NCBI GenBank assembly: GCA_964570765.1
Contig: CAZMZF010000012.1
Coordinates: 1 to 64,000, forward strand
Direction: 5' to 3'
Length of the DNA: 64,000 bases
Source of the DNA: CAZMZF01 sp964570765
GTDB lineage: Bacteria > Zixibacteria > MSB-5A5 > RBG-16-43-9
Shown here: positions 25,898 to 35,183 of the stretch, piece after piece
Layout of the letters: each line of letters starts with the position of its first letter
Numbering within the stretch: position 1 is the first letter of the stretch
Notes under the pieces: model-generated
Told to the model about the DNA's origin: nothing
The model's database searches: none
Seen by the model: only the letters and a program-made list of their open reading frames with translations
Program-made: the position numbers and the translations under genes

Positions 25898-27991
25898 TTA
25901 CAGAGGAAGTTCTACCGTAAAGGCAGTCCCTTTCCCTTCTTCACTTTCCACCAATAACCTGCCTTTATGCAATTCCACTATCTCTCTACACTGAAAAAGA
26001 CCAATCCCCAGGCCTTTTTTTTTGGTAGTCTGAAAAGGCTTGAAAAGATTGTTTCTGATAAAATCTCTGGACATACCAGCCCCAGTATCTGAAACTTTTA
26101 ATCGGATCATGTAGTTTTTCTCATCTGACTCTGTTATTATAGATAAAATTCCTCCCTGAGACATAGCTTCTAAGGCGTTAATAATAAGATTTTGAAAAAC
26201 CTTTTCCATCTGAGCCTGATCACATCTCAGCGGAGGTAGAGTTCCAAAATTTAATACTAACTTGATCTGAGTAAAATTTGAAACCTTCATCCTATCCAGT
26301 AGATTTTCTAAAGAATTATTCAGGTCACAGTTTTTCAAGTCTAACTTTATCCCCTCTGAGGCTGAAGAGAGTTTGTTCATCAGTTTTCTCATCCTTTCAA
26401 CTGTATCTGATATGGTTGCCAAAGCACTTTTTTGAAAATCAGGATTTTCAAGCTTTTCCTCCGCATTCTGTAGAAGCAACGAGAGCATAGAGACAAAGTT
26501 CTTCAGATCGTGCAGGATAAAGGATGATAGTTTGTTGAACGATTCCATCTCCTTAGAAATTATTAGCTCCTCGCTCAGTTTTGCATTCAGTATGGCAATC
26601 GAAGATTGATGTGCTACTCCACCTAAAAAAGAGAAATCTTCCTCGGTGAATGGCTGATTACTTTCTTTGGCTCCTAAAAGCAGAAGTCCCACCAGATTTC
26701 TCTTGGCTATCATAGGAACGCAGAGCTCCAGCTTCAACTCCTCCAGTTGCTTCAAAAAAAGACTACCCTCTTCAGTTGAAAACTTCTCAAACCCTATCTC
26801 TTTTATCCCTACTGGTTCTCCATACCGAAAGATCCAATCCAGGAATTCCTCCTCCTTTTTTATCCTGAGGTCTAAAGAGCTTTCTTTCGGATGATAGGCT
26901 ACAGAAAAATCACCCTTAGGTTCAGAAAGGAGGATTATGACATTTTCACTCCGGAGGTTAGTTGAAATAACCCCTGCTACCTCTTTGAGGATCTCTTCTA
27001 AGTCCAGAAGTGAAGCGATATTCTCGCTAAACCTGGTCCATTCTGCCCGATAATCCACTTTCCCCTTATAAAAGCTCTGATCCACAAATCTCTTTATTCT
27101 TTCCTTGATCGAGCCGGAGACTACTAAAGCAGACAGTATCACAATCACTAAAAAAGCAGCCAGAACGGATAAAAATACACTCAGGCTTCCACCATACGAT
27201 TGAATCAGTTTAGCAATCAATCCGATAATGATTAAATATCCTCCGATCAAAATAGCCACAGTTGAGGAATAGACCACCTGTCTGGTGATTTGAATCGAAA
27301 CACCCTTTTCCTTTAGATAACGGGCTAAACTTATCGACCATAAAATGCACAGGACCCCGCGGCTCAAAAAAGCTAAAGCTGGAATCCGGACATATAGAAA
27401 ACCATAGGTCACTAAATAGACAAGCAATAGTAAAAGAGCCAGGCTAAAAATGAAAGGGGCGCCTAACCTTTTTTTCTCTTCCTGAGTAGAGGAGTGGAAG
27501 GTTTTTTCCAGATTTAAAATCGATAAAACTGCTCCCGCTAAAAGAAAGATTAGAAAAAACTTCCCCTGGACACTAAAGTAAAATCCCAGATCCCCGAAAA
27601 TATCCTTCTGCAGAAGGATAAGCTTTCCTTTTATCTGCCAGAGAAGAAAGATAAGACTCAGGCAAAAAAAGGGGATAAAGGTGAGTAATCCTTTTTTTAG
27701 CTCAGCTTTTGAGTCCTCTCGGCCCAGGGTAGAGGAGAAAAGTATCCAGAGCGGAGGGGTGAAAATAAGCCCGCAAGCTAAAAGATAGAAACTGAGATCT
27801 GTTTGAGCAGGAGCAGTCTTCAAAGAAAGCCAGAGGAATCCTGACAGGAAAAAGATAAATGAAAGGTTTAAAAAAAGAAATGAATTTTTGCTTATCCCTC
27901 TAACAGATTTAAAAAGAACCCAGAGCTCACACCCTATCAAAACCAGAAGGGAAAGGCTAATTATTATTTGAGAAAAATTAAACATATACAC
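25898..27991 (-). CDS. prsK: PEP-CTERM system histidine kinase PrsK-like
   Basis: A 697-residue membrane sensor kinase. Eight or so transmembrane segments fill the first 300 residues. A GAF domain follows (about 325-470). Then comes the phosphoacceptor region with SSFILHDLKNFVSMLSLLLQ, where the His is in FILHDLKN, and an ATPase domain with NALEAMSQGG, DTGAGMS and GIGLFQCREIVELHKG. This layout matches the PEP-CTERM kinase family. It is immediately upstream of the PrsR gene, and the pair forms the likely sensor-regulator for the island. The signal is unknown. Confidence 0.9.
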   Translation of the reverse strand: MYMFNFSQIIISLSLLVLIGCELWVLFKSVRGISKNSFLFLNLSFIFFLSGFLWLSLKTAPAQTDLSFYLLACGLIFTPPLWILFSSTLGREDSKAELKKGLLTFIPFFCLSLIFLLWQIKGKLILLQKDIFGDLGFYFSVQGKFFLIFLLAGAVLSILNLEKTFHSSTQEEKKRLGAPFIFSLALLLLLVYLVTYGFLYVRIPALAFLSRGVLCILWSISLARYLKEKGVSIQITRQVVYSSTVAILIGGYLIIIGLIAKLIQSYGGSLSVFLSVLAAFLVIVILSALVVSGSIKERIKRFVDQSFYKGKVDYRAEWTRFSENIASLLDLEEILKEVAGVISTNLRSENVIILLSEPKGDFSVAYHPKESSLDLRIKKEEEFLDWIFRYGEPVGIKEIGFEKFSTEEGSLFLKQLEELKLELCVPMIAKRNLVGLLLLGAKESNQPFTEEDFSFLGGVAHQSSIAILNAKLSEELIISKEMESFNKLSSFILHDLKNFVSMLSLLLQNAEEKLENPDFQKSALATISDTVERMRKLMNKLSSASEGIKLDLKNCDLNNSLENLLDRMKVSNFTQIKLVLNFGTLPPLRCDQAQMEKVFQNLIINALEAMSQGGILSIITESDEKNYMIRLKVSDTGAGMSRDFIRNNLFKPFQTTKKKGLGIGLFQCREIVELHKGRLLVESEEGKGTAFTVELPL

Positions 27992-28057
27992 CTATCCAGC
28001 GCTATACCCCCTATTTTTCTTTCGTCAAAGATTTTATTCGCTTGAGACTTAAAAGAT

Positions 28058-28900
28058 TTAATCCATACCCTGATCATAAAGATAGAATCGGGTGAGGGTG
28101 GAAATGAGGACATAGTTGGCAATCATAGAGACGAAAATCTCTAAAACCAGAATCAAAAAGACAATCTCCGGATTGAACTTGGAGATAAGATAAATTGCTC
28201 TTCTGTTCAAAAAGGTAAAGGGAAGAGTTAAAAGATTGGGCAGTAACACAAAAAAATAGGTGCTGAAGAAATTCCTTTTATAGATCGAGATACTCAAGCC
28301 TAAAGCCGATATGATATTTCTGCCACTCAGGACTATCGCAGAAATGGTAAAGGCAAAAAACCCGTAAAAAACTAAACCTGATCCCAGACTCAAAAGCTCA
28401 AAAGTTACCTCTCTTTTAAAGCTCCCTCCCAGAAATCCTCTACCTACCCTGGAAATAAGAAAGAACCAGCCTAAAAGAACTATAGTTTCTATCGCCCATA
28501 CTCCTAATAATAAAAGATATTTGGAAAAAGAAACCTTCACCCCTTCGGCAACTTTGATCCGGTTGTCTGGTAGAAAATGAGAGAAGAAAAGATAGGTCCC
28601 CCAGCCAATGGTAAAACTGCCAATGATCCCGCTCAACAAAAGATTAGCCCTGGAAAAAATCTTAGGCAAAAAAAGGAAATAAGCGGGATAATGCAGAGCA
28701 AACTCTCCGATAAGCTTTTTAATTAGAGGAATAAAGAACAATGAAAGTAAAGGAGAATAGAAATTGACTAGAGCTAAAAGCAAAAGTATCTGAATTAAAG
28801 CATATAAAACGAAAGGTAACCAGAGTAAAGGTTTTTTAAAGGACCTTAATCCAGCAAGATATACGGAGAAGAATAGATTTATTTTCTCTAAGAAATTCAT
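28058..28900 (-). CDS. polytopic membrane protein of unknown function
   Basis: A 280-residue protein with about six hydrophobic helices, starting MNFLEKINLFFSVYLAGLRS. The first part has the pattern of integral membrane DUF families with repeated glycine-rich helices, but I do not recognise one. It lies between the FN3 lipoprotein and PrsK genes, all on the same strand with short gaps (66 bases or less), so it is part of the surface island by position. A role in assembly or transport of the surface polymer is possible but not shown. Confidence 0.75.
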   Translation of the reverse strand: MNFLEKINLFFSVYLAGLRSFKKPLLWLPFVLYALIQILLLLALVNFYSPLLSLFFIPLIKKLIGEFALHYPAYFLFLPKIFSRANLLLSGIIGSFTIGWGTYLFFSHFLPDNRIKVAEGVKVSFSKYLLLLGVWAIETIVLLGWFFLISRVGRGFLGGSFKREVTFELLSLGSGLVFYGFFAFTISAIVLSGRNIISALGLSISIYKRNFFSTYFFVLLPNLLTLPFTFLNRRAIYLISKFNPEIVFLILVLEIFVSMIANYVLISTLTRFYLYDQGMD

Positions 28901-28935
28901 TTACCCTTCCAAAAATAACCCTCAGGATAAAAATT

Positions 28936-30477
28936 TTAATTGGGCCAGCAGACTAGATCAGAAGGATCTGAGACCAACCCTTCCTGATCATACACTACCA
29001 CATAATAACAATACTTAGCTCCAATTTTAAGCTGGGAATCATTATAGCTGGTGGTAGATTGCTGGCTGATGATAGATACGCTGATAGTATCTGTTACTCC
29101 CAGGGCTGTGTCCACTCTAAAAATCTGATAGAAATCGAAATCGAAATCATGGTTTTGAGACCAGGAGACTCTCAAAGTTGTGCTGTCTACAGCAGATAAA
29201 GAAACTGTAACCTTTGCGGGAGGCTTATTTTCCAAGGTTGTGCCTTTTTCCACATTGCTCCCGCTGAAAAGTCCGGAACGGTCATACACATAGACCTTAT
29301 AATAATAGGTAGTCCCGGAAGAGAGCCCGGTATCAGTAAAACTTGTCGTAGTACTAGAAAGAATTGTATTTACGAGAAGAGAATCATTGCTCACCAAACT
29401 CGTTTTCCCTCGATAAATCCGGTAAGAATAAAAATCGTTATCCTGATTCTTTGTCCAGTAGGTAGTTAATTTAGATTGAGTAGAAGAGGAAAGAGGAAAA
29501 AGAAGAACCGCAGTTGGAGGGGATTGAATAGTAACTTTACCCGGAGCAGTAAATGGGGGTGCCTGATTACCTGCCTCGTCTTTAAAATGACCTGTAACCA
29601 GAGCCTCCTCCATCTCCGAATTTATAGGGATAAGATAATCCAGTTCATATACGCCATCTTCAGGAGTCTGGTCTCCATTGGTCCCGTTATCATAAAGCTT
29701 AACATTAGTAGAACTTCCTACATCTACACTGGCTTCCCCTGAGGTTTCTCCACTTTCTAATCTAAAATGGATAACCTCACCTGGGCTTTTAGGCTCTCCC
29801 TGAGTATCTTCAGTCAAGCTCAATATCTGAGCCTGGGTATCCAGAATGATTTTGTCTTGATAAAAGTTGAATGATTCGTTCCCATCCTGGTCTTTATATT
29901 TGACATAGACTATCTTCTCACCATCCCCTGATTCTAAAACCCAGCTTCTTGTAGTTGAGAAGTTTTCCCAAGAGGAGTTTGAAAAAACCGAATCATTTCC
30001 TAAGAGCATATAGGAGGTAAAAGTTGGAGCAATCAATCTTAAATTAACATTAAGGGAATTGGTTAGCTTACGGTTTTCATTAATAATTATGCCATATAAA
30101 TTGGGCCTGGCTGAGACGATTTGGGATTTATACCCCTCAAACCCCTTTTTATCTAAAGCAGAGATCTGATAAAAATACTCCTGACCATTTTTTACTGACC
30201 GGTCGGCGTATTGAGCAACCAAAGTAGAATCGTATAGTGATGGCGTAGCTCCACTTGAATCTGCTCGATAGATTTTATATCCACCTATTTTCGAGGTATC
30301 ATCTACCTCCCAGAAGAGATCGATCCTCTGATCACCAACCTTTAAAACGATCTCCTTAGGAGTTGGGGGTACAAAGAAATCCTCATCCGGGCTGGTAGGG
30401 CTTTTTATTTTTCTCTCACATCCGTTTATAAGGATGAAAAAGAAAAATAAAACAAGAATCACAATTTTCCCCCTCAT
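28936..30477 (-). CDS. lipoprotein with three fibronectin type III domains
   Basis: A 513-residue protein. The N-terminus has a basic/hydrophobic signal and a lipobox LINGC, so the mature protein would begin at Cys20 and carry a lipid anchor. Three FN3 domains are visible (starting near residues 38, 315 and 415). Signatures include IDLFWEVDDTSKIGGYKIYR, SGTTYYYKVYVYDRSGLFSG and SWSQNHDFDFDFYQIFR. The middle (about 130-310) resembles a bacterial-Ig-like segment. FN3 lipoproteins bind polysaccharide or other proteins at the surface. It shares a transcript with the neighbouring DUF5683 gene (12-base gap). Confidence 0.85.
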   Translation of the reverse strand: MRGKIVILVLFFFFILINGCERKIKSPTSPDEDFFVPPTPKEIVLKVGDQRIDLFWEVDDTSKIGGYKIYRADSSGATPSLYDSTLVAQYADRSVKNGQEYFYQISALDKKGFEGYKSQIVSARPNLYGIIINENRKLTNSLNVNLRLIAPTFTSYMLLGNDSVFSNSSWENFSTTRSWVLESGDGEKIVYVKYKDQDGNESFNFYQDKIILDTQAQILSLTEDTQGEPKSPGEVIHFRLESGETSGEASVDVGSSTNVKLYDNGTNGDQTPEDGVYELDYLIPINSEMEEALVTGHFKDEAGNQAPPFTAPGKVTIQSPPTAVLLFPLSSSTQSKLTTYWTKNQDNDFYSYRIYRGKTSLVSNDSLLVNTILSSTTTSFTDTGLSSGTTYYYKVYVYDRSGLFSGSNVEKGTTLENKPPAKVTVSLSAVDSTTLRVSWSQNHDFDFDFYQIFRVDTALGVTDTISVSIISQQSTTSYNDSQLKIGAKYCYYVVVYDQEGLVSDPSDLVCWPN

Positions 30478-30489
30478 TTTTCTCTCCTT

Positions 30490-31254
30490 TTAGAAATTCT
30501 TGGTTAAGCTTAGTTTCACCTCTCCGTTTTCAGGCTCAAACGAGATTGAGCTACTCACCCCCAAGCCATCTTTAAACGAAGGGAAAAATACTATCGCATC
30601 TATAAGATTAAATCCGTAGGCTGCCGCTGCTAAAATCAAAGTAGTCCTTCTAAGATTCTCTGCATCGTAAGCTTCCCTCTGTTGCTGATCCAAGACCTGT
30701 TTAAGTCGATCTTTCTTCTCTTTGCTATTTGCTGCATTATAATCATTCTTAGCTGACACATAAGCATCATTCTTATTGGAGAAGTAGTCATCTGCTAATA
30801 CATAAGCTATCGCAGCCCCCAAGGCTGAAAAACTAAAGACGAAGGCTTTATTTTTCTCGCCGTAGTAAAATTGTCCCCATCCCGGTATTAAAACCGACCT
30901 CAAAGCTCCCTTCAATCTGGTCTTGGGAACAAGGGTAATAGAAAGGTATTTAGGGGCATTCTCATCTAACCAGATATTGGTTGACCAACCCTCATAACCC
31001 TCTTTAAAAGCTTTAACCCTATACCTCCCTCTTAAATTCATCGGAAGGGTAGCCGGGGTAGTAGCAACCAGACTATATTCCCCTTCTAAGAAAACTGTTA
31101 CTCCAGCAGGAACTGAGGTGACGACCAAACCAGTCTCAGATTTTTTCTCTTCCTCCTGAGAAAAAGCAGGCTGAAAAAGGATAAAAATCAGAATTACAAA
31201 TCCGATTCTGGAGCCACAGGCTCTTATCATCCTTTTAACTTTCAGGTTAAACAT
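30490..31254 (-). CDS. PEGA / DUF5683 domain membrane protein
   Basis: A 254-residue protein with a signal peptide (cut probably after AFSQ). A PEGA domain follows (about 40-110; GLVVTSVPAGVTVFLEGEYS, YRVKAFKEGYEGW), then a DUF5683-like domain (ALRSVLIPGWGQFYYGEKNK) and two or three membrane segments. DUF5683 proteins are frequent in Bacteroidetes and relatives and are of unknown function. Upstream is an A/T-rich promoter region with the terminator of the sugar transferase gene; downstream is the FN3 lipoprotein. Confidence 0.85.
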   Translation of the reverse strand: MFNLKVKRMIRACGSRIGFVILIFILFQPAFSQEEEKKSETGLVVTSVPAGVTVFLEGEYSLVATTPATLPMNLRGRYRVKAFKEGYEGWSTNIWLDENAPKYLSITLVPKTRLKGALRSVLIPGWGQFYYGEKNKAFVFSFSALGAAIAYVLADDYFSNKNDAYVSAKNDYNAANSKEKKDRLKQVLDQQQREAYDAENLRRTTLILAAAAYGFNLIDAIVFFPSFKDGLGVSSSISFEPENGEVKLSLTKNF

Positions 31255-31360
31255 ATTTTCTCCTTAGTAATCAACTCTGTTAAATCTTTATTCAAGATTA
31301 TCTGATAATACAGTTTTAATAAAAATAATGCAAGTCTTTTTTAGCTGGAATAAAACAAAA

Positions 31361-31384
31361 AAGTCCCGCACTTTTGGCGGGACT
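31361..31384 (-). terminator. Rho-independent terminator after the sugar transferase
   Basis: GTCCCGC (31363-31369) pairs with GCGGGAC (31377-31383); the minus strand continues with six U. It separates the sugar transferase transcript from the DUF5683 operon. Confidence 0.9.
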
Positions 31385-31406
31385 AAAAATCTCCAGATAC
31401 ATAGAT

Positions 31407-32381
31407 TCAGCAAGCTCCTTTTCCTGTGACAACCACTAAAACCGTCTTGAGCAAAATCCTGAAATCTTCAACTATAGACCACTCCTGAATGTAATTCAGG
31501 TCATGATTTACTTTTAATTTAACGTCTTCAAACGAAGAATCGTAACCATTTTTTACCTGAGCCAGACCGGTTATGCCAGGTTTGACTTTAAGCCGGTGAG
31601 GATACCCGTCGATCTTTTGCATAAAGTCTTTTACGAAATGATATCTCTCCGGTCTGGGTCCTACTAAACTCATCTCACCTTTTAAAACGTTGAGCAACTG
31701 GGGAAGCTCATCTATTCTGGTTTTCCTCAGTACCTTTCCGATATTGGTAACCCGGGGATCCTCCTTTTTAGCCCAGACTGGACCACATCCCTTCTCTGCA
31801 TCCACCACCATAGTTCTGAATTTATATAGATAGAAAATCTGACCATAAAGATCTTTTCCCCTGCGTTCAATTTTTCTTTCGTTTTTAATTGTTTTTATTT
31901 CCAAGAGCCTTCTATCTTTTCTTCTCCTATTCAGACCTATTCTCTCCTGATGGTAAAAGATCGGTCCAGGCGAATCTAACTTAATCAGTATGGCGACTAT
32001 AAGAAATAAAGGCAAACATAGAAATAGGCCCACTGCAGAACCCAGTATATCTATAATTCTTTTCAGGAGCTTTTCAGCTTTATATAGATAATAAGCTTCT
32101 AAGCTCATTTCCTTTTTTTCCTCAGGGAGCAAGATAAAAGTCAAAATAGAGAAAAAGAGATATACAGAAGATAAAAGATAATTTTTAATCCAATTAGAAA
32201 TCTTACCTCTTAAAGCTTTAGCTCCTCCGTAGCTTTCAGAGGAAATCTCTGACTTGTAGGAAGTCAACTCAATTTCTGGTTGAGTGATGATATTCTCATC
32301 AACTTCACCCAGGATTAAAGTTCCTTTTTTAAATTTAGTATTATATTTTTTTTGAGAAATTGTAGATATAGTATTAGACAT
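31407..32381 (-). CDS. undecaprenyl-phosphate sugar phosphotransferase
   Basis: A 324-residue priming glycosyltransferase of the WbaP/WcaJ (bacterial sugar transferase) family that places the first sugar-phosphate on undecaprenyl phosphate. The N-terminal 100 residues are long and only partly conserved. The core shows a membrane helix (AVGLFLCLPLFLIVAILIKL), then DSPGPIFYHQERIGLNRR, YLYKFRTMVVDAE, DPRVTNIGKVLRKTRIDELP and LVGPRPER, the catalytic signature. It probably starts the exopolysaccharide that accompanies PEP-CTERM systems. Other exopolysaccharide genes are not in this window. Confidence 0.93.
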   Translation of the reverse strand: MSNTISTISQKKYNTKFKKGTLILGEVDENIITQPEIELTSYKSEISSESYGGAKALRGKISNWIKNYLLSSVYLFFSILTFILLPEEKKEMSLEAYYLYKAEKLLKRIIDILGSAVGLFLCLPLFLIVAILIKLDSPGPIFYHQERIGLNRRRKDRRLLEIKTIKNERKIERRGKDLYGQIFYLYKFRTMVVDAEKGCGPVWAKKEDPRVTNIGKVLRKTRIDELPQLLNVLKGEMSLVGPRPERYHFVKDFMQKIDGYPHRLKVKPGITGLAQVKNGYDSSFEDVKLKVNHDLNYIQEWSIVEDFRILLKTVLVVVTGKGAC

Positions 32382-32438
32382 ATTTGTACCCTCGCGCCAG
32401 ATTTTTTTTCCGCTCCTAAAATACTTTGGTAATTAATT

Positions 32439-32456
32439 GAGCAAAAAAATTGCCAA
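32439..32456 (-). promoter_or_regulatory. sigma-54 promoter of the sugar transferase
   Basis: TGGCAATTTTTTTGCTC on the minus strand has GG and GC separated by exactly 10 bases. Predicted transcription start is about 48 bases before the ATG at 32381. Confidence 0.85.
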
Positions 32457-32483
32457 ATATGAAAACTGGTCAAAATAAAATTT

Positions 32484-32522
32484 TTATAACTTATACAAGG
32501 GTAAGATTAAGTTATAACTTTT
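32484..32522. promoter_or_regulatory. inverted repeat, candidate PrsR site
   Basis: TTATAACTTA (32484-32493) and TAAGTTATAA (32508-32517) form a 10-bp perfect inverted repeat with a 14-base spacer. The minus-strand word AAAAGTTATAACTTA overlaps it. It lies about 30-68 bases upstream of the -24 element and resembles the words upstream of the PEP-CTERM and PorV genes. Confidence 0.6.
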
Positions 32523-32619
32523 GATTTACCAAAAACTTACATTGGTAGATTTTTTCGTTTTCTACGCTGATGGAAAAACAGGATATAACATATACTGTTA
32601 TTGATAGGTATAACCATAT

Positions 32620-32905
32620 TTTTTATGCAAATCATTGCATATTTTAGGTAACAACTTACATTACAAAATCTTATCCAAAAATGGATCCGTAGAACTTAAA
32701 TATAAGAAGAAATTAGAAGGTTATTAAGTTTTGTGTGAGAGCTCTGAAAAAGTAGATGTGAATGGTCGGGTCCAGAATGGATCCATTCGGACAAGGGTGC
32801 CCGACCTATCCTACGGTGGCTACGCCAGACGTAGTCTCCGTCTCTAGGACGGAAAATCAGCACCTTACGCTTACGTAGGTGGGGCTCCCGACCCCGCAAA
32901 ATGAG
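32620..32905. repeat. repeat-rich intergenic region before the exosortase gene's 3' end
   Basis: Contains a TATGCAA/TTGCATA inverted repeat (32624-32641), a GGATCCGTAGA word (32683-32693), and a palindromic unit with GGTCGGG...CCCGACC (32764-32806). The long form of the module is present (TCCTACGGTGGCTACG... GTAGTCTCCGT, 32809-32841). A GTGGGGCTCCCGACCCCGC hairpin closes it (about 32880-32898). The open frame at 32696-32947 is repeat sequence. Confidence 0.7.
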
Positions 32906-32927
32906 TTTTTCAGAGACCTCTGTGTAG

Positions 32928-33779
32928 CTACTCTTTTTTTCTACCAAAAATTCTAATAATTCTACTGAAGATAAAAAGAGAAAAAACAGAAACCAGAAAA
33001 ACTATCAATCCAGAAAGCTTATGCAGAAAATCCTCAGCTAATTTCGGACTAACTACATAAGCACCTACAGCTGTTATGAAAATGCGGAAAATATTCGCAC
33101 CTATGGCGATTGGGAAAACAGATAAAAATAAGATAAATCTTTTTAAGTTTGACTTGAAGGTAACATAAGCGAAGAAAGTCCCCAGAGCTAAAAGTGAAAC
33201 CAGAGATCTTAACCCAGAGCAAGCCTCAACCACCTCTAAGGAATAATTGGGAAGATAAATGATATTCCCCTGTCTGATAGAAGGAAGACCAATAGAATGC
33301 AGGATATAATATGACAATTTTGTAGAAAAAAGCTGCATCGGAAAAGCGATTGAATAATAGATCACATAGGGTATGGGAACCATAAAGGCAAGGAATGCAA
33401 CAGGAAACAAAAGCTCTTTAGCCCATTCCTTGCCATTAAGATAAAATGTGAGTCCGAAAAGGACGACAATCAGAGAAAATCTTGCTGAGAAATATTCGCT
33501 CCCCGCAGTACCTACGATGTAAATTCCAAGCCCCAAAAGAAGAATTAAAAATCCCCAGTAGGACCTTTTTTTCTCCAGAGATTTTAATCTATCCTTTTTT
33601 TTCCAGATAAGATAAGCGCTGACCAGAGGAACTAAAAAACCATGAGAGTAATTCGAGTCCACCCACCAATCATTAACTAACCCTATTATCACCTGAAAAT
33701 AGAGCAGAACAAAAAGAAAAACTAAAACATAAGTTGACCAGTCGAATTTAGAAGTTAAAACCTGATCTTTTTCAGTCAT
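32928..33779 (-). CDS. exosortase
   Basis: A 283-residue polytopic transpeptidase-like protein of the exosortase/archaeosortase family, which processes PEP-CTERM proteins. Eight or so membrane helices are visible. The catalytic triad candidates are Cys187 in EACSGLRSL, Arg232 in GANIFRIFITAVGA and His253 in FLHKLSGLI. The N-terminus DWWVDSNYSHGFLVPLVSAY is typical of the family. The length is at the short end and it lacks the C-terminal EpsI-like fusion domain. Its substrate is probably the PEP-CTERM protein at 23480-24230, possibly others elsewhere. Confidence 0.93.
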   Translation of the reverse strand: MTEKDQVLTSKFDWSTYVLVFLFVLLYFQVIIGLVNDWWVDSNYSHGFLVPLVSAYLIWKKKDRLKSLEKKRSYWGFLILLLGLGIYIVGTAGSEYFSARFSLIVVLFGLTFYLNGKEWAKELLFPVAFLAFMVPIPYVIYYSIAFPMQLFSTKLSYYILHSIGLPSIRQGNIIYLPNYSLEVVEACSGLRSLVSLLALGTFFAYVTFKSNLKRFILFLSVFPIAIGANIFRIFITAVGAYVVSPKLAEDFLHKLSGLIVFLVSVFSLFIFSRIIRIFGRKKE

Positions 33780-33926
33780 TTGCCTTCTCTCATCTGTCTT
33801 CTTTTGAGAAACTACTAAGAGTTATCGGAAAATATATAAAAAAACAGACGAAAGACAAAATAAAAATTATCTTTTCTGATAAAAATGCTCTTGAAACTAC
33901 ATGTAATATGTTTATTGGACAAAAGT

Positions 33927-33957
33927 GGTAATCCCACCTTGCCCACAGGGTGGGATG
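33927..33957. repeat. CCCACCTTG-family palindrome
   Basis: CCCACCTTGCCCACAGGGTGGG forms a hairpin at 33932-33953, a variant of the same family as 203, 1923, 5794 and 6022. It lies upstream of the exosortase gene. Confidence 0.7.
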
Positions 33958-33964
33958 AATAAAA

Positions 33965-33999
33965 AAGATGGGCTCCCTTTTTCAGGAAACCCATCTTCG
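33965..33999 (-). terminator. Rho-independent terminator after the PorV-like gene
   Basis: GATGGGC (33968-33974) pairs with GCCCATC-type sequence across a long imperfect stem including TCCC/GGAA. On the minus strand the hairpin is followed by a run of U. It ends the transcript of the PorV-like gene before the exosortase gene. Confidence 0.8.
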
Positions 34000-34025
34000 C
34001 TGTTGGGAGAATAGAGAGAAGTACT

Positions 34026-35003
34026 TTAAAATGATCTTTTTGAGCCAAACCGGCAAGCTAAGGATATTCGGTGAGAATCCCCCAAGCTTTGATTTGGCGA
34101 ATAATTATAATCTATCTCCCAGTTCGAGAATTTTAAACCACCTCCTAAGGAAAGACCAGTCCCCTCAAGTTTCTGGGCAGAGGTCTTATATTCATATCCT
34201 AAACGTAAGAATACAGACTCCTGATACCCATATTCGATCCCCTGTTTTAAAATAGGCTTATCATCCTTGGGTAGATCCAAGTCCCAGGCTAAGCTAACCC
34301 TCTCTCCAAAAATCTTATATCCAAAACCTAAAGTGAGTTTACTGGGAAGAGGTTCTTTCTCTTGTATAAATTTCATCGAGCTACCCAGGTTAGTGTATGC
34401 CATACCAAATGAGAACCTGCCAGGCTTATAGATAAATCCAAAATCCAAAGCTAAGCTCGAAGCCTTCTCGTTCTCTAATTTCTCTTGAATCCCTTTTATA
34501 CCAATTCCTAAAGAGATCGATGGTGAGACCTTATAGGAATAAGCTAATGACAAAGCCACTCCATAAGCTGAAAAATCTGAAGTAGGATTATCTAAAGCAT
34601 CATATCCCTGAAACTCTCCCGAGTTTAAATAACTAAGTGAAAATCCCAGGGTACTTTTGTTTATGGGTAGAGTATAGCCTAAATACTCATATTTTACATC
34701 CTGGTGCCACTCGTTATGTACAAATATAATCTCCTGTTGCTCTAAATGGGAAAGCCCGGCTGTATTCCAGTAGATAGAAGTAGCATCATTTGCTATCCCT
34801 ACAAAAGCACCACCCATCCCTGAAGCCCTTGCTCCTGCTCCTATTTTCAAAAAGTTTGCTCCAGTTGTCCCTTTTAACCCCTCATCTAAAAAACCCCAAC
34901 TCATCTGCCCGATAAATAACTGTGCTACAAGGAAAAAAAGTAAGAACAATCCTAACCTAATTCTTTTCCTGTAAAAAAGGTTTTTTCTTATAAGTCTACT
35001 CAA
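34026..35003 (-). CDS. PorV/PorQ family outer-membrane beta-barrel protein
   Basis: A 325-residue protein with an N-terminal signal (about residues 1-36) and the family signature GTTGANFLKIGAGARASGMGG, then IANDATSIYWNTAGLSHLEQ. The rest is a barrel of repeated aromatic strands. PorV-type proteins are outer-membrane components of type IX secretion in Bacteroidetes, but related proteins exist in many phyla without that system, and no T9SS genes are seen here. It has its own sigma-54-type promoter upstream, suggesting co-regulation with the PEP-CTERM gene. No Por-CTD is present. Confidence 0.85.
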   Translation of the reverse strand: MSRLIRKNLFYRKRIRLGLFLLFFLVAQLFIGQMSWGFLDEGLKGTTGANFLKIGAGARASGMGGAFVGIANDATSIYWNTAGLSHLEQQEIIFVHNEWHQDVKYEYLGYTLPINKSTLGFSLSYLNSGEFQGYDALDNPTSDFSAYGVALSLAYSYKVSPSISLGIGIKGIQEKLENEKASSLALDFGFIYKPGRFSFGMAYTNLGSSMKFIQEKEPLPSKLTLGFGYKIFGERVSLAWDLDLPKDDKPILKQGIEYGYQESVFLRLGYEYKTSAQKLEGTGLSLGGGLKFSNWEIDYNYSPNQSLGDSHRISLACRFGSKRSF

Positions 35004-35074
35004 TTTTCCCCCTTTCCAAAAAGGAAACTCCGCCTTGGGCGGAAAGGTTCAACTCAAAAATCTTAATAAAAATA

Positions 35075-35092
35075 TGGCAACTTTTATGCCCT
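35075..35092 (-). promoter_or_regulatory. sigma-54-like promoter of the PorV-like gene
   Basis: GGGCATAAAAGTTGCCA on the minus strand has GG and GC separated by exactly 10 bases. The first base of the -24 box differs from the consensus. The predicted start is about 62 bases before the ATG at 35003. Confidence 0.65.
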
Positions 35093-35183
35093 TAAATCGG
35101 TCGCTCCTTCTTTATCATCCTTGATTCTTACAACCCTTTTACGGGTAACGAATTAAGTTTTAGTTAAGGAATATATATCCTCC

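Noticed and set aside
30490..31254. TonB-like energy transducer from the PEGA part
   Set aside because: No C-terminal TonB domain; DUF5683 fits the rest.
33780..33930. Search for a sigma-54 promoter before the exosortase gene
   Set aside because: No GG-N10-GC on the minus strand. A TTGGACA word near 33915 recalls words near the PEP-CTERM promoter but alone is too short.
34026..35003. PorV as evidence of type IX secretion
   Set aside because: No other Por/Spr genes or Por-CTD proteins are in the window; the family also occurs without that system.
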